Source of the DNA: Cohnella luojiensis
GTDB taxonomy: Bacteria > Bacillota > Bacilli > Paenibacillales > Paenibacillaceae
Reading direction: 5' to 3'
Assembly: GCF_004564235.1 (NCBI RefSeq)
Contig: NZ_SOMN01000023.1
Location: 16,355-80,354 of the forward strand
DNA: 64,000 bases
Made by a program: the position numbers and the translations under genes. This document shows positions 50,792 through 61,811 of this stretch, piece by piece (the first letter of the stretch is position 1; each line of letters opens with the position of its first letter). The notes beneath the pieces were generated by a model. That model made no database searches. It saw only the letters and a program-made list of their open reading frames with translations, and was not told the origin of the DNA.

Positions 50792-51556
50792 TCACGACCG
50801 CGACGGATCGCAATAGGCTACGACTTCGCTATAAGGCAGAGTCCCTCCGAAAATATCGAGAGCGCTGCCGATCGTAATGTCCAGCTTGCCGCCAGTCAAT
50901 TCGCGGAACCGCGCCAAGTCTGCGATCGAGCGCGCGCCGCCTGCATAAGTGGCCGGAATTCTCGCCCATTCGGCGAGCTTAGCCGCCAGCTTCTCTTGGA
51001 CGCCTTCCCGCTTTCCTTCAACGTCGACCGCGTGAATCAGGAACTCGTCACAGTAGCTTTCCAGCTCCCGGACGTTCTCTTCGTTCACTTCCAAATCGCT
51101 GAACGTCGTCCACTGGTTCGTCACCACGTACCATTTGCCATCCCGTTCCTTGCAGCTGAGGTCGAGCACGAGCCGTTCCCGGCCGACCTCCGAAACGATT
51201 TTCCGCAGGTTGTCCATATGCAGGCGACCGTCCCGGAAAACGTACGAAGTGACGATGACGTGCGAAGCCCCTTCGCTTAAGTAGGCTGCCGCGTTCTCCG
51301 CCGTGATGCCGCCGCCGATTTGCAAGCCGCCGGGATACGCCCTCAGCGCGGACAGCGCCGCCTCCCGGTTGCCGCCGCCGAGCATGATAATATGCCCGCC
51401 GGTTAACCCGTCTTGTCTATAAAGCGAAGCAAAGTGGTCCGCCCCCCGCTCGGAGACGAAGTTCTCCACGACCTTCGAGGCGTCCGCTTGAAGCGTCTCC
51501 CCGACGATCTGCTTCACCTTGCCTTGGTGAATATCGATACAAGGTCTGAACTTCAA
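50792..51556 (-). CDS. hisA: ProFAR isomerase HisA
   Basis: Isomerises ProFAR to PRFAR, fourth step of the pathway. It has 254 residues in a barrel related to His[46 protein letters not shown] and [11 protein letters not shown]. The sequence is closer to the eukaryotic or archaeal-like HisA subgroup (for example the KQIVGETL and [16 protein letters not shown] stretches) than to the standard bacterial VDIKDGRCVRL type. It is 5 bases after hisH. An alignment should confirm the subgroup. Confidence 0.9.
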   Translation of the reverse strand: MKFRPCIDIHQGKVKQIVGETLQADASKVVENFVSERGADHFASLYRQDGLTGGHIIMLGGGNREAALSALRAYPGGLQIGGGITAENAAAYLSEGASHVIVTSYVFRDGRLHMDNLRKIVSEVGRERLVLDLSCKERDGKWYVVTNQWTTFSDLEVNEENVRELESYCDEFLIHAVDVEGKREGVQEKLAAKLAEWARIPATYAGGARSIADLARFRELTGGKLDITIGSALDIFGGTLPYSEVVAYCDPSRS

Positions 51557-51561
51557 AGCTC

Positions 51562-52185
51562 TCAGTCCTTTATTGTAGTTTTCCCGCTCGTCAGATCCGT
51601 GAACTTGCGGAGGAGCGCCATGCCGAGATCGCCGCTTTTCTCCGGATGGAACTGCATCCCGAACAAGTTGCCTCTGCCCACGATAGCGGCGACTGGTTGG
51701 TGATAGTCCGTTACGGCGAGCAAATCCGAGCTTTGCTCCGGCAAGGCATGGTAGGAGTGGACGAAATAAACGTGTCCAGGCTCCATTCCTTCGAACAGCG
51801 GGCTCGACTGCTTAAACACCAGCTCGTTCCAACCCATATGAGGCACTTTGTAGTCTCCCTGAAAACGCACGACGCGGCCCGGAAGCAAATCCAAGCCTTG
51901 GTGAACGCCATGTTCTTCGCTTTCCGTGAACAGCAGCTGCATCCCCAGGCAAATGCCTATCAGCGGTTTTCCCGAAGCCGCGTAAGCTTTAACCGTATCC
52001 GCCAAACCGGTGTCCCGCAGGTTAGCCATCGCATCGCCGAAAGCGCCGACGCCGGGCAAAATCGCTCCGTCCGCGGCGAGAATTCGCTCCGGATCGGAGG
52101 TCGCGATCACGTCGCAGCCCAGTCTTTCTACGGCTTTGCTGACGCTATGAAGGTTCCCCATTCCGTAGTCGATAATGGCGATCAC
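51562..52185 (-). CDS. hisH: Imidazole glycerol phosphate synthase, glutaminase subunit
   Basis: Class I glutamine amidotransferase supplying ammonia to HisF. It has 207 residues. The nucleophile Cys is in IGICLGMQLLF; the His-x-Glu pair is in GMQFHPEKSG. IDYGMGNLHSVSKA and LPGVGAFGDAM at the N-terminus are typical. It starts one base after hisB ends. Confidence 0.97.
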   Translation of the reverse strand: MIAIIDYGMGNLHSVSKAVERLGCDVIATSDPERILAADGAILPGVGAFGDAMANLRDTGLADTVKAYAASGKPLIGICLGMQLLFTESEEHGVHQGLDLLPGRVVRFQGDYKVPHMGWNELVFKQSSPLFEGMEPGHVYFVHSYHALPEQSSDLLAVTDYHQPVAAIVGRGNLFGMQFHPEKSGDLGMALLRKFTDLTSGKTTIKD

Positions 52186-52794
52186 TTACAACACTCCTTT
52201 GGTGGAAGGCACGCCCTTCACGCGAGGGTCGATCGAGGTTGCCTCGTCTAGAGCGCGTCCTAGCGCCTTGAACACGGCTTCGATCATGTGATGCGTATTG
52301 CGTCCATAGTGGACGATAACATGTAAAGTGATGCGGGCTTCCAGCGCCAATTTCCACAAGAACTCATGTACCAGCTCCGAGGAGAAGCTTCCTACCGCAG
52401 CGGAAGGAAAATCCGCGCGCAGCTCGAAATGAGGACGGTTGCTGATGTCGATGACGACTTGAGCAAGCGCTTCGTCCATCGGTACGAACACGCTCGCATA
52501 GCGCTTAATGCCCGCCTTGTCTCCAATCGCTTCGCGAAGCGCTTGGCCTAGGCAAATACCGATATCTTCGACCGTATGATGATCGTCGATGTCCACGTCT
52601 CCGCGCGCTTCGACCTTCAAATCGAATTGTCCGTGCTTGGCGAACAGGTCCAGCATATGGTTCAAGAACGGAACATCCGACTCGATGGAAACCTCTCCGG
52701 TTCCGTCTACGCCAAGGGACAGTTGAATGTCCGTTTCGTTCGTCTTACGCGATATTGCCGAGCTGCGGCCTGCTTTAACTTGATCTTCACTCAT
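52186..52794 (-). CDS. hisB: Imidazoleglycerol-phosphate dehydratase
   Basis: Dehydrates imidazole glycerol phosphate with manganese. It has 202 residues. Metal motifs [11 protein letters not shown] and the C-terminal [15 protein letters not shown] are present, with the repeat pattern of two half domains. It is monofunctional, since the phosphatase is separate (hisJ). It overlaps the hisD stop by 4 bases. Confidence 0.97.
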   Translation of the reverse strand: MSEDQVKAGRSSAISRKTNETDIQLSLGVDGTGEVSIESDVPFLNHMLDLFAKHGQFDLKVEARGDVDIDDHHTVEDIGICLGQALREAIGDKAGIKRYASVFVPMDEALAQVVIDISNRPHFELRADFPSAAVGSFSSELVHEFLWKLALEARITLHVIVHYGRNTHHMIEAVFKALGRALDEATSIDPRVKGVPSTKGVL

Positions 52795-54080
52795 TTATTT
52801 TCCCTGCCTTCCAATCGGATTTCCACCGCGCGGGCGTGACCTTCCAGCCCCTCACGGCGGGCAAGCGTTGCGATTCCTGCCGCATCTCTTAACAGAGCTT
52901 TCTTGCTATATCGGATCAAACTGGATTTCTTCAGAAAATCGTCTACATTCAGCGGAGAGGAAAACCGCGCAGTCCCATTCGTCGGCAAAATATGGTTAGG
53001 TCCGGCAAAATAATCGCCCACCGGCTCGGAGCTGTAAGGACCGAGGAAGATCGCCCCCGCCGTCTCAATGCGTCCGAGCAGGTCAAGCGGATCCTCCGTC
53101 ATCACTTCCAGATGCTCCGGCGCCAGCTTGTTCACGACATCCAGGCCTTCGTCCAGGCTGTCCACGACCAAGATCGCGCCGTATTGCTCCAGCGAGCGCC
53201 GAGCAATCTCGACCCGCGGCAGCGTAGCCACCTGCCGCTCCAGCTCTGACGCGACCGCGTCAGCCAGCCCTTGCGACGGCGTAACGAGCACCGCCGACGC
53301 CATCTCGTCGTGCTCCGCTTGCGACAGCATATCCGCGGCAATAAACCGCGGATCCGCGCTGTCGTCCGCCAGCACCACAATCTCGCTCGGGCCCGCGATG
53401 CTGTCGATGTCGACCGCGCCGAACACGGCGCGTTTCGCCAGCGCCACATAGATGTTGCCGGGCCCGCAGATCTTGTCGACGGCAGGAATGCTCGCCGTCC
53501 CATAAGCCAGCGCCGCTACCGCCTGCGCCCCTCCGACCCGGTACATCTCCGTCACGCCCGCTTCCGCGGCCGCCACCAGTATGTACGGGTCGATACCTTC
53601 CTTGCCCCCGGTAGAAGGGGGCGTCACTAGAACGATTTCCGGCACGCCGGCTACCTTTGCCGGAAGCACGTTCATCAGCACCGACGACGGATACGCCGCC
53701 TTGCCGCCGGGCACATAAAGCCCTACCCGCTTCAGTGGACGCAGCACCATGCCCAGCATGGTGCCATCCTCCGCCACGTCGATCCAAGTCCCGCGCTTCT
53801 GCTTCTCGTGGAACGCGGTAACGTTCGCCGCCGCCTGCCGAAGAGCTGCGAAAAACTCCGGCTCTACCGAAGCATAAGCCCCCTGAATCTCCTCGTCCGT
53901 AACCCGCAGCTGCTCCGGCTGCAATGTCACTTTGTCGAATGCCGCCGTATAGCGCAGCAACGCATCGTCGCCTTCGCGGCGCACGGCATCCACGATTTCC
54001 TTGACCGCCGCATTCTGCTCCGGAGAGCCGTACTCGCTTTCCCGCTCCAACCGGAAATTAGCCGCTTTACCAATATACAT
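52791..54080 (-). CDS. hisD: Histidinol dehydrogenase
   Basis: Oxidises histidinol to histidine in two NAD-dependent steps. It has 429 residues. Signature elements are [18 protein letters not shown], the long [42 protein letters not shown] zinc region and [18 protein letters not shown]. It lies 48 bases after hisG. Confidence 0.97.
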   Translation of the reverse strand: MYIGKAANFRLERESEYGSPEQNAAVKEIVDAVRREGDDALLRYTAAFDKVTLQPEQLRVTDEEIQGAYASVEPEFFAALRQAAANVTAFHEKQKRGTWIDVAEDGTMLGMVLRPLKRVGLYVPGGKAAYPSSVLMNVLPAKVAGVPEIVLVTPPSTGGKEGIDPYILVAAAEAGVTEMYRVGGAQAVAALAYGTASIPAVDKICGPGNIYVALAKRAVFGAVDIDSIAGPSEIVVLADDSADPRFIAADMLSQAEHDEMASAVLVTPSQGLADAVASELERQVATLPRVEIARRSLEQYGAILVVDSLDEGLDVVNKLAPEHLEVMTEDPLDLLGRIETAGAIFLGPYSSEPVGDYFAGPNHILPTNGTARFSSPLNVDDFLKKSSLIRYSKKALLRDAAGIATLARREGLEGHARAVEIRLEGRENK

Positions 54081-54128
54081 TCCTGACCCTCCAATCCTCT
54101 AACCGTTTCGCTCTATCCGTTGTATCAC

Positions 54129-54767
54129 TCAAACCCGAGCCGATATCGCCGTTCCCAGCCGATCGCACAGCTCTTGGATCGCTATATTTTTCAACCTGTA
54201 GCTCACCCGATTTGCGATTAAACGGCTCGTTACCTGGAATAGCGTCTCCATCTCCACGAGTCCGTTCTCCTTCAGCGTCTGCCCCGTTTCCACCATGTCC
54301 ACGATCCGGTCGGCTAAGCCGATGAGCGGCGCCAGCTCGATCGAGCCGTTCAGCTTGATCACTTCCACCTGCTGGCCTTGCTCGCGGAAATATTGCGAAG
54401 CCACGCTCGGATATTTCGTCGCCACGCGCGGATGAATGACCGGCTTCCAATCGGGCAGCCCGATGACCGACATCCGGCATTTGGCGATTCCGAGGTCGAG
54501 CAGCTCGTATACGTCTTTATTTTCTTCCATAAGCACGTCCTTGCCCACGATCCCGATGTCCGCAACTCCATACTCCACGTAAGTCGGCACATCGACCGGC
54601 TTCGCCATGATGAACTCCATGTTCGCTTCCGGCACGGGAATAATCAACCGCCTGGAATCGTCGAAGTCTTCCGGGATCGGAAGACCCGCCTGCCGGAACA
54701 GCTTGCTAGCTTGCTTATAAATACGCCCTTTGGGCATGGCGACCTTCAGTACTCCGCTATCCGTCAC
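54129..54767 (-). CDS. hisG: ATP phosphoribosyltransferase, short catalytic subunit
   Basis: First step of histidine synthesis, from ATP and PRPP. It has 212 residues, the short HisG form that lacks the C-terminal regulatory domain and needs HisZ, present just upstream. Motifs: [12 protein letters not shown] at the start, [18 protein letters not shown], and [21 protein letters not shown]. The start is GTG 54767 in a GTGA overlap with the hisZ stop, with GGAGGGA five bases upstream. The long upstream frame is hisZ sequence in another phase. Confidence 0.95.
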   Translation of the reverse strand: MTDSGVLKVAMPKGRIYKQASKLFRQAGLPIPEDFDDSRRLIIPVPEANMEFIMAKPVDVPTYVEYGVADIGIVGKDVLMEENKDVYELLDLGIAKCRMSVIGLPDWKPVIHPRVATKYPSVASQYFREQGQQVEVIKLNGSIELAPLIGLADRIVDMVETGQTLKENGLVEMETLFQVTSRLIANRVSYRLKNIAIQELCDRLGTAISARV

Positions 54768-55984
54768 GCCAATCCCTCCGCTTCCTTGCCGATGAGCACC
54801 ACATGGCGGTATTGCGTCCCCCGGTAGGAAAACGTGCCGGCTCCGCCCCATTTTCTTGCGGCTAAAAGCTCCGAATCATCGGATTCATACACGACCGCGA
54901 TAACCGACTCGCCCTGCTCTCGTCTGCGTCCGGCTACCGTCAACGCCTCTAACCGCGAAGTCTTATCGTATACCACCAAAGTCCGAACCTGTTCCTGCGC
55001 CGCATCTTCCACGACCTCGAGAATTCTCGTCGTCTTGAGCGCGAAACCCGTCGCGTGCGCCGGACGGCCGAATTGCGCCAGCAGATTGTCGTATCTGCCG
55101 CCGCTGCACACAGGGAAACCCAGATGAGAAGCATAGCCTTCGAAAGTCATTCCCGTATAGTATGAAAAGTCTCCGATCATCGTAAGATCGATCAGCACAT
55201 GCTCTTGTATACCGTAAGCTTCAAGCACATCCCACACTTCGCAAAGATGCTTGATGGCCGCTTGGGCGCCTTCGTTCGCGCTAAGCTGCAGCGCCTGAGC
55301 ACATACCTCCTGCCCTCCGCGAAGCCTCAGAATGTCCTCCAACTCCCGCTTCCATTCCGCATCGAGCGATAAGTTGCGAATGACGTCGCGGTAGCCGACA
55401 TGGTCGCGTTGCAGTAAGCAAGCTTTCAGCGCTTCCTGCTCGCTCTCCAGTCCGGGCAGCGTCTCCTGAAATAAACCGTTCAGGAAGCCGACGTGACCCA
55501 TCGCGATCTTAAAGGAAGGTACGCCAGCCGCTTGCAAGGAAGCGACCGCCAGCGCAATGATTTCCGCGTCCGCTTCTGGCGAAGAATCCCCAACGAGTTC
55601 AACGCCGGTTTGGAAGAACTCGGCTTCGCGCCCTCCCTCCTCCTCGAAAGCCCGAAACACGTTGCCGTGGTAGCTGAGTCTTATAGGAAAGGGTTTATCT
55701 TTAAGCAACGAACCGACTACCCGGGCAATCGGAGCCGTCATGTCGGAGCGAAGCACGATCGTCGTTCCCCGCTGGTTCAGCAGCTTGAAAAGCTTCTGGT
55801 CTGAAGTGGAGCTTGCCACCCCGACCGTATCGTAATATTCGATCGTCGGCGTCATGATTTGCTCGTATCCCCACAACCGCATGCACTCCAGCACGCTCCG
55901 TTCGATACGGCGCAGCTTGGTGACCGCGTGAGGCAAATAGTCTTTGACGCCTGTCGGTTTCTCGAATACTTTCGGTTTCGTCAT
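54764..55984 (-). CDS. hisZ: ATP phosphoribosyltransferase regulatory subunit
   Basis: HisRS-like partner of short HisG that confers histidine feedback. It has 406 residues with class II synthetase-like motifs: [17 protein letters not shown] at the start, QLIV-like [29 protein letters not shown] (motif 2), and [12 protein letters not shown] (motif 3). It does not carry a full anticodon-binding domain, as expected for HisZ. It is first gene of the his operon. The 245-base gap to yvoF includes the yvoF terminator; no T-box was recognised. Confidence 0.95.
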   Translation of the reverse strand: MTKPKVFEKPTGVKDYLPHAVTKLRRIERSVLECMRLWGYEQIMTPTIEYYDTVGVASSTSDQKLFKLLNQRGTTIVLRSDMTAPIARVVGSLLKDKPFPIRLSYHGNVFRAFEEEGGREAEFFQTGVELVGDSSPEADAEIIALAVASLQAAGVPSFKIAMGHVGFLNGLFQETLPGLESEQEALKACLLQRDHVGYRDVIRNLSLDAEWKRELEDILRLRGGQEVCAQALQLSANEGAQAAIKHLCEVWDVLEAYGIQEHVLIDLTMIGDFSYYTGMTFEGYASHLGFPVCSGGRYDNLLAQFGRPAHATGFALKTTRILEVVEDAAQEQVRTLVVYDKTSRLEALTVAGRRREQGESVIAVVYESDDSELLAARKWGGAGTFSYRGTQYRHVVLIGKEAEGLA

Positions 55985-56161
55985 GATTGCGCACCCTCGT
56001 CTCTACCTAACGGGATCATCGTGCGTATAATCCCATTTCATTTATGTTATACTTCAATACGTTAAAGTGCTAACAAGTTACCATACTGCCAAAATAAAGA
56101 GTTTAGTCGTATATTACCATGCCTCTCCCGCTCAGTCAATCCCGCGCAAGCCGATATGACA

Positions 56162-56200
56162 AAGCCGCCCGATTGCCTTTTTCCGGCAATCAGACGGCTT
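56162..56200 (-). terminator. yvoF terminator
   Basis: Long stem GCCGTCTGATTGCC/GGCAATCGGGCGGC with one mismatch, a 7-base loop and TTTG on the minus strand. Confidence 0.82.
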
Positions 56201-56229
56201 TTGGACTACAGCCCATCGACTTCTTCAAC

Positions 56230-56712
56230 TTAACTGCCCGCCAGCTCTCTAAGAGGATTACCGCCCACTCGGGCGTTCGGCGCAACATCCTTATGCACGA
56301 CTGAACCTGCCGCTACGACGGCACCGTCACCGATCGTTACGCCCGGAAGAATGGTGACGTTCGCCCCGATCATCACATTTGAACCGATGCGAATATCTCC
56401 CAGGCGGTATTCTTTAATCAAATACTCATGCGTCAGCAAGGTAGAGTTATAGCCGATAATCGAGTTTTCCCCGATGGAGATCCGCTCAGGAAAAAAGACG
56501 TCGACCATCACCATGAGAGCGAACGCTGTATGGCGTCCCACCCTCATGCCGAGGACACGTCTATAAATCCAATTTTTTACGGGTAAGCTTGGGCAATATC
56601 GGGTCAACTGAATGAACACGAAGTTACGGACCGCCTTAAACCGCGAGATCGTCCGATACATTTGCCAAAGCGCATTCGGTCCTTCCACCGGATACCGCTC
56701 TACGTTTCTCAA
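56230..56712 (-). CDS. yvoF: Acyltransferase with left-handed beta-helix (YvoF-like)
   Basis: A 160-residue hexapeptide-repeat acetyltransferase. Repeats such as [70 protein letters not shown] form the beta-helix, with the active-site His in LLTHEYL. The location between ppaX and the his operon is that of yvoF in B. subtilis, which supports the name. It overlaps ppaX by 4 bases. Acceptor unknown; cell-envelope sugars are plausible. Confidence 0.86.
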   Translation of the reverse strand: MRNVERYPVEGPNALWQMYRTISRFKAVRNFVFIQLTRYCPSLPVKNWIYRRVLGMRVGRHTAFALMVMVDVFFPERISIGENSIIGYNSTLLTHEYLIKEYRLGDIRIGSNVMIGANVTILPGVTIGDGAVVAAGSVVHKDVAPNARVGGNPLRELAGS

Positions 56713-57377
56713 CCTTGGACACCTTCAATTCCGCACAGGGCCAACAGCTCATGCATCTCGTGAAGCATGTGAACGGCTCCGGCTTCGAATAAATTCCGTT
56801 CTCCTTTTAACGACCAGGCCACTCCTACCGGTATAGCACCTGCCGCGATGGCCGACTTCATATCGACGGAACTGTCTCCTACCATTAATGTTTCCGAAGG
56901 AACGGAGCCGAGCGCTTGCATGGCTTTCTCTACCGGTTCGGGGTGAGGCTTCGCATGCTCCACGTCATCCAGCGTCACGATCGTCTCCATATAATCGCGT
57001 AAGCCTAGTAACTCCAGAGCTCGAAGGGTCGTCGCTCTCATCTTGGTAGTCACGATTCCCAGTTGAATCCCCGCAGCGTGCAGCTGCTTCACTGCCTCGG
57101 CCACGCCTGGAAAGAGCGCCACCATCTCGTCATGCCGTAAATGGTTGTACTCCCGGTACGCTTGCGTGAGATGGGCTACGTCCTCCTGTCCGGAGAACTC
57201 CTGCAGCTGCGTAGTCAAGGGTTGTCCCATGCTTGGGATGATATGCTCTCTTCCGAAACCTTCGGGGACGACACCCTTCAGCGCATGGAAGAAAGACTGG
57301 ATAATGAGTTCATTCGTATCGATTATCGTACCGTCCAGATCAAACAGGACGGCCTTGATCTTCTGATGTTGAGTCAT
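56709..57377 (-). CDS. ppaX: Pyrophosphatase PpaX
   Basis: HAD-family phosphatase that hydrolyses the pyrophosphate produced when HprK/P dephosphorylates Ser-HPr. It has 222 residues. The nucleophile motif [31 protein letters not shown] and the metal motif [25 protein letters not shown] are intact. It overlaps the end of lgt by 38 bases and belongs with hprK, two genes upstream. Confidence 0.94.
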   Translation of the reverse strand: MTQHQKIKAVLFDLDGTIIDTNELIIQSFFHALKGVVPEGFGREHIIPSMGQPLTTQLQEFSGQEDVAHLTQAYREYNHLRHDEMVALFPGVAEAVKQLHAAGIQLGIVTTKMRATTLRALELLGLRDYMETIVTLDDVEHAKPHPEPVEKAMQALGSVPSETLMVGDSSVDMKSAIAAGAIPVGVAWSLKGERNLFEAGAVHMLHEMHELLALCGIEGVQG

Positions 57378-58335
57378 TCTGGGTAGTCTCCGTTTCCTCT
57401 AGTGCGGGTGTTTCTGTTTTAGTCTTATGGTTAATCAACGGATCGTTGTATTTTTGCTTCGCCAGACCTAACATGCGGCGCACGACAATAAACGCGATGC
57501 CTCCGATGATTATAAGCAAGGCTAGTAATTGAGAGATACGGATGTTGCCTTCGGCAGGGTTCAGGTATCCTTGTTCGAATACAGCCTTCATCGGCGTCCA
57601 TAAGGCATCAAGCAGATTTACAAGCCATTCCGGTCCTTTGAAAGCCAAGCTGTCCGTCCGAAGCGCTTCGATAAAGAACCGACCGATCGAATACCAAATG
57701 ATGTATATGAAAAACTGTTCTCCCGCGCGAAGGAAATCACGCCTCCTGATCACGAAAAGGATGATCAGTCCCACCAAGCTCCACAACGATTCGTATAAAA
57801 AGGTCGGATGGTGGTAGATCCCTTCCACGTTCATCTGATTCACGATAAACGATGGAATACTTAAAGTATCGGTTAGGAAAGAGCGCTCGACTTCACCGCC
57901 GTAAGCTTCCTGATTAACGAAGTTCCCCCAACGCCCGATCATCTGGCCGATGAGCAATGACGGCGCACATATATCCACGATCCGCCAGAAGTCGTATCCT
58001 TTGGCGCGAATGTAGAAGAATCCGCACAGTAACGCTCCGATCAATGCGCCGTAGATGGCAATCCCGCCATTCCAGATCTGAATGATTTCACCGGGATGGT
58101 CTTGGTAATAGCCCCATTTGAAGGCCACGAAGTACAAGCGGGCCACAATGATCGAGGAAGGTACTCCAAACAGCATCAAATCCAGGAAAAAGTCCGGACT
58201 AAGACCGAACCGCTTACCCTCCAGGACCGCGATCAGCAAGCCTGCGAGAGCTGCCAATCCCAGAATAATGCCATACCAGTGTACCGTTAAAGGCCCGAGC
58301 GTAAAGGCGATCGGATCCAGAAGTAGAGTGAACAT
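57340..58335 (-). CDS. lgt: Prolipoprotein diacylglyceryl transferase
   Basis: Membrane enzyme that adds diacylglycerol to the lipobox Cys of prolipoproteins, such as the binding protein at 24112. It has 331 residues with seven hydrophobic segments. The signature [21 protein letters not shown] and the N-terminal [12 protein letters not shown] are present. The C-terminal extension (about 290-331) is acidic and Thr/Glu-rich. ATG 58335 is preferred because GGAGG lies 6 bases before it; another ATG two codons upstream overlaps that site. Confidence 0.95.
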   Translation of the reverse strand: MFTLLLDPIAFTLGPLTVHWYGIILGLAALAGLLIAVLEGKRFGLSPDFFLDLMLFGVPSSIIVARLYFVAFKWGYYQDHPGEIIQIWNGGIAIYGALIGALLCGFFYIRAKGYDFWRIVDICAPSLLIGQMIGRWGNFVNQEAYGGEVERSFLTDTLSIPSFIVNQMNVEGIYHHPTFLYESLWSLVGLIILFVIRRRDFLRAGEQFFIYIIWYSIGRFFIEALRTDSLAFKGPEWLVNLLDALWTPMKAVFEQGYLNPAEGNIRISQLLALLIIIGGIAFIVVRRMLGLAKQKYNDPLINHKTKTETPALEETETTQNDSTSEDQGRPV

Positions 58336-58352
58336 GGTCATCCTCCAATAAG

Positions 58353-59285
58353 TTATTCATAATCGTCTTCAGAGATCGCTTCGGTCAATTTGTTCGTGAA
58401 TTGCAGAGCAGCGTTATAGCCCATCCGTTTGAGACGGAAATTCATCGCCGCCACTTCCAGGATAACCGCCAAGTTGCGTCCAGGCCGAACCGGGACCGTC
58501 AATAAAGGAACTTCCGTCTCGATGATCTTGGTTGTTTCTTCGTCCAAGCCTAGGCGGTCGTACTGTTTGTCCTGTTGCCAATTCTCGAGCTTAACAACCA
58601 AGCTAATGCCTGTCTGGTTGCGTACTGCGCCGGCTCCGAAAAGCGTCATTACGTTCAAGATACCGAGTCCGCGAATTTCAAGTAGATGGCGAATCAAATC
58701 CGGCGCCGTTCCGAACAAGTTATTGTCCGAGGTCTGGCGTATTTCTACCGCATCGTCGGCAATGAGCCGGTGACCGCGTTTGACAAGCTCAAGAGCCGTC
58801 TCGCTTTTCCCGATTCCGCTGCCTCCCGTTATGAGCATCCCCACGCCATATACATCGACAAGTACGCCGTGAATAGTCGCCGAAGGGGCTAGCTTTTTCT
58901 CCAGGAAGTTCGTTATACGGCTTAATAGGATCGTCGTCGCTACCGAGCTCCTCAACACAGGAAATTGCCTTTCGTTAGCAATCTCGATCAATTCACCCGG
59001 AATATCCAGTCCGCGCGTGATTATAATGCAAGGCGTCTCCTCATGGCATAAGCGCTCCATGCGATCGCGCCGTTCCTCTGTCGTTAACGTCTCAAGGAAC
59101 GCAAGCTCCGTGCGTCCAAGCATCTGAGCCCGATCCGCAGGATAATAGTTAAAATAACCGGCCATCTCCAGGCCCGGACGATTCAAGTCGTCCGTATTAA
59201 TCGTACGCCGCAATCCGTCTTCGCCAGCGACAATTTCCAGGTGAAATTGCTGCACGAGCTCGGATACTCTCACTTTTTTAGCCAT
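58353..59285 (-). CDS. hprK: HPr kinase/phosphorylase
   Basis: Phosphorylates Ser46 of HPr and also reverses it, the sensor of carbon catabolite control. It has 310 residues. Walker A is [29 protein letters not shown]; the HprK signature [17 protein letters not shown] follows. ATG 59285 (MAKKVRVS) is preferred with AAAGGAG upstream; the frame extends 20 codons further. It is 17 bases before lgt. Its substrate HPr is at 39607-39876. Confidence 0.96.
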   Translation of the reverse strand: MAKKVRVSELVQQFHLEIVAGEDGLRRTINTDDLNRPGLEMAGYFNYYPADRAQMLGRTELAFLETLTTEERRDRMERLCHEETPCIIITRGLDIPGELIEIANERQFPVLRSSVATTILLSRITNFLEKKLAPSATIHGVLVDVYGVGMLITGGSGIGKSETALELVKRGHRLIADDAVEIRQTSDNNLFGTAPDLIRHLLEIRGLGILNVMTLFGAGAVRNQTGISLVVKLENWQQDKQYDRLGLDEETTKIIETEVPLLTVPVRPGRNLAVILEVAAMNFRLKRMGYNAALQFTNKLTEAISEDDYE

Positions 59286-59369
59286 CGTACAGCTCCTTTC
59301 CTCATTTCCCCTATTTATCGTAACGAAATTAAACCCACAAAGCAATTTATACTTTCCGATCGTAGAAAA

Positions 59370-59404
59370 AAGAAAACCGCTCGGCCATTTGGCCGAACGG
59401 TTTC
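59370..59404 (-). terminator. Terminator of the MsmX-type gene
   Basis: Thirteen-bp stem (AAACCGTTCGGCC with GGCCGAGCGGTTT) with a 4-base loop and TTCTTTTTTC on the minus strand. Confidence 0.9.
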
Positions 59405-59419
59405 CGCTCTAATCGTGTA

Positions 59420-60541
59420 TTAGTTTTCGAAAACGTTCAATTCCGATTCCGTGTCGAATACATGAATTTTGTTCATATCGATAGCGAGTTTGATGTTTTG
59501 GTTCTCGCGAAGGCCGGCACGTCCGTCAACACGGGCGATTACGTTTTCTTTACCCAGACCATTCAGGTAGAGGAACATTTCGTGACCCAAGTTCTCGGAT
59601 ACTTCGATCGTTGCGTTCACGACGCTGTTTGGTGAAGCTTCGATGAACACAGGCTCTTCGTGGAAATCTTCCGGACGAATTCCAAGAATGATCTCGCGGC
59701 CGATGTAGCCTTTTGCGCGAAGCGCTTTTGCTTTGCCTTCTGGAACTTCAACGTTGAAGCCAGTAGCGCGGAAGCGAACAGCTCCGCCTTCTTCAACCAA
59801 TTGTCCAGTAATGAAGTTCATCGATGGAGCACCGATGAAGCCGGCAACGAACAGGTTAACCGGGTGGTTATAAAGAACTTCAGGAGTAGCGGATTGTTGA
59901 ATGAAACCGTCTTTCATAACTACGATACGATCGCCCATTGTCATAGCTTCCGTTTGGTCATGGGTAACGTAGATGCAAGTCGTTTCAAGACGTTTCATCA
60001 ATTTGGAAATGTTAGCGCGCATTTGAGTACGCAGTTTCGCATCCAAGTTGGAAAGCGGCTCATCCATCAAGAAAACTTGCGGTTCGCGAACGATTGCGCG
60101 TCCCAAGGCAACACGTTGGCGTTGACCCCCGGAAAGAGCTTTCGGCTTACGATCAAGCAAGTGCTCGATTTCGAGCGTGCGAGCTGCTTCGCGTACGCGG
60201 CGATCGATTTCGTCTTTGCGGAACTTACGCAATTTCAAACCGAATGCCATGTTTTGATAAACATTCATATGAGGGTACAAAGCGTACGATTGGAACACCA
60301 TTGCGATGTCGCGATCTTTCGGTGCTACGTCGTTCACGACGCGGTCGCCGATGTACAGCTTGCCTTCGGAAATTTCTTCAAGACCTGCGATCATACGCAG
60401 CGTGGTCGATTTACCGCAACCGGAAGGACCAACGAGAACGAGAAATTCTTTGTCCTGGATATCCAGGTTAAAGTCGGTAACCGAAGCTTTTTCGGTACCT
60501 GCATATTTTTTGTACACTTTTTCTAAGCGAACGCCTGCCAT
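59420..60541 (-). CDS. msmX: Multi-sugar ABC transporter ATPase (MsmX/UgpC type)
   Basis: Cytosolic ATPase shared by several carbohydrate importers. It has 373 residues. Walker A GPSGCGKSTTLRMIAG, Q-loop MVFQSYALYPHM, signature LSGGQRQRVALGRA, Walker B VFLMDEPLSNLD and the switch His in YVTHDQTEAM are canonical. The C-terminal ~130 residues form MOP/TOBE-like OB folds (GIRPEDFHEE). It is monocistronic and not beside permeases, as for MsmX in B. subtilis. It is a plausible energiser of the ATPase-less importer at 22356-25434. Confidence 0.94.
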   Translation of the reverse strand: MAGVRLEKVYKKYAGTEKASVTDFNLDIQDKEFLVLVGPSGCGKSTTLRMIAGLEEISEGKLYIGDRVVNDVAPKDRDIAMVFQSYALYPHMNVYQNMAFGLKLRKFRKDEIDRRVREAARTLEIEHLLDRKPKALSGGQRQRVALGRAIVREPQVFLMDEPLSNLDAKLRTQMRANISKLMKRLETTCIYVTHDQTEAMTMGDRIVVMKDGFIQQSATPEVLYNHPVNLFVAGFIGAPSMNFITGQLVEEGGAVRFRATGFNVEVPEGKAKALRAKGYIGREIILGIRPEDFHEEPVFIEASPNSVVNATIEVSENLGHEMFLYLNGLGKENVIARVDGRAGLRENQNIKLAIDMNKIHVFDTESELNVFEN

Positions 60542-60632
60542 TGTACATTTCCCCCTAAACTTCGTTTGAAGGTACAGGTTTATCTTACCTCACACCCGAG
60601 CCAAATGACTATGCACAAAGCGTACAAAAAAT

Positions 60633-61724
60633 TCATTTCCTTTTCGTGACTTTGTACAATAGCAATAAGATTCGAACCAACACGGCGTCATTAAAGGAAC
60701 GGACGTCCAAGCCTGCTTCGTGCTTTATTTTATCCAATCTGTACAATAAAGTATTGCGGTGGATAAATAGTTTTTTGGCGGTCTCGCTTACATTGCAATC
60801 CATGGAAAAGAAAGCGTCGAGCGTCGAGACGGTCTCCGAATCCGTGAACAGATCGGGCCTTCCCATCATTTCTTCGACGAAGCGCGACCTTACCATCTCC
60901 GGTATTCCGCTTAGCAATCTCTCCAGATGAACGAGCCAAGGCAAATGGATCTGCATGCCCATATGGAACTTGCGGCCGAGGAATATCGTCTCCCTCAGCG
61001 TTCCTACAATCCGAACGACGCTTTCCGACGGTACGATCGGTTCACCGACGGCGATATGACATTCCCCGCCCCATTCTCCGGTTATGAGCTGATGAAGACC
61101 TTCCGCGAGATTAGACAGGATCTCCTTAGTTTCCTCGTAGCCGAGAACCTCGTCTGATTCGTTATCCGCCTCCGTGAGTACCCGATCGCTGCTAAGGATG
61201 AGCCACTCATGTTCCCTTAGAGGAATGAGCAAGGTATCATCCGAGATAAAGGTTCGGATCGTCTTCTCCAACTCGACGTAAGATGGCTCCTTCTCTTCGA
61301 CTTGCTCGCACAGAAGCAGGAACGGTACCATCCCGTCGAACAGCCGGTTGCGAAGCTCCATACGATCGGGAACTTCAGCTCTCCACTCGCCGGCCGTAAC
61401 CGATTGCTGGACCCATTCGCCAAGCCGCCTGGCTTGTCTTTCCAAATCGGAAGCCCCGGAAACCGGGCGCGTTCCGCCTTGTTGTACGGCCCATCCAAGC
61501 AATTGTTTCTCGACCGGAGTTAAGATCGCTGATATTTCGATGCAATGCAGCTCGGAACCGTGCACGCGGGTAACCATAAGGTAAACTTTCTTTAATTGTA
61601 TAGCATCCCCGACTTCGGGGTGTTTTTTGCCGCCTTCTTTTTCCCATTCCGCTCCCGTCAGCACCTTAGATACGACCGACGCATTCAATAGTTGCCCCAA
61701 TTGTTGCAGTCTGGTTTTATTCAT
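60633..61724 (-). CDS. PucR/CdaR-type helix-turn-helix regulator
   Basis: A 363-residue protein. The N-terminal two thirds have no catalytic motif; a weak GGDEF-like CdaR domain may span about 110-270. The C-terminal PucR HTH is clear (LDAFFSMDCNVSETAKKLFIHRNTLLYRLDKIKHEAG, about 315-350). ATG 61724 (MNKTRLQQ) is preferred with AAGGGG eight bases upstream; the frame extends 21 codons further. It lies 91 bases upstream of msmX on the same strand and could regulate it; target and ligand are unknown. Confidence 0.86.
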   Translation of the reverse strand: MNKTRLQQLGQLLNASVVSKVLTGAEWEKEGGKKHPEVGDAIQLKKVYLMVTRVHGSELHCIEISAILTPVEKQLLGWAVQQGGTRPVSGASDLERQARRLGEWVQQSVTAGEWRAEVPDRMELRNRLFDGMVPFLLLCEQVEEKEPSYVELEKTIRTFISDDTLLIPLREHEWLILSSDRVLTEADNESDEVLGYEETKEILSNLAEGLHQLITGEWGGECHIAVGEPIVPSESVVRIVGTLRETIFLGRKFHMGMQIHLPWLVHLERLLSGIPEMVRSRFVEEMMGRPDLFTDSETVSTLDAFFSMDCNVSETAKKLFIHRNTLLYRLDKIKHEAGLDVRSFNDAVLVRILLLLYKVTKRK

Positions 61725-61811
61725 CCTTGAAACCCCTTGTCCGCGGAGATAAGCGATATATGCGTCATTGTACCATAACTGACACATATAAGGGGATTCA
61801 TAAAGGGATTC

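Noticed and set aside
55985..56160. T-box leader before the histidine operon
   Set aside because: No T-box core sequence or terminator/antiterminator pair was recognised; the only hairpin there belongs to yvoF.
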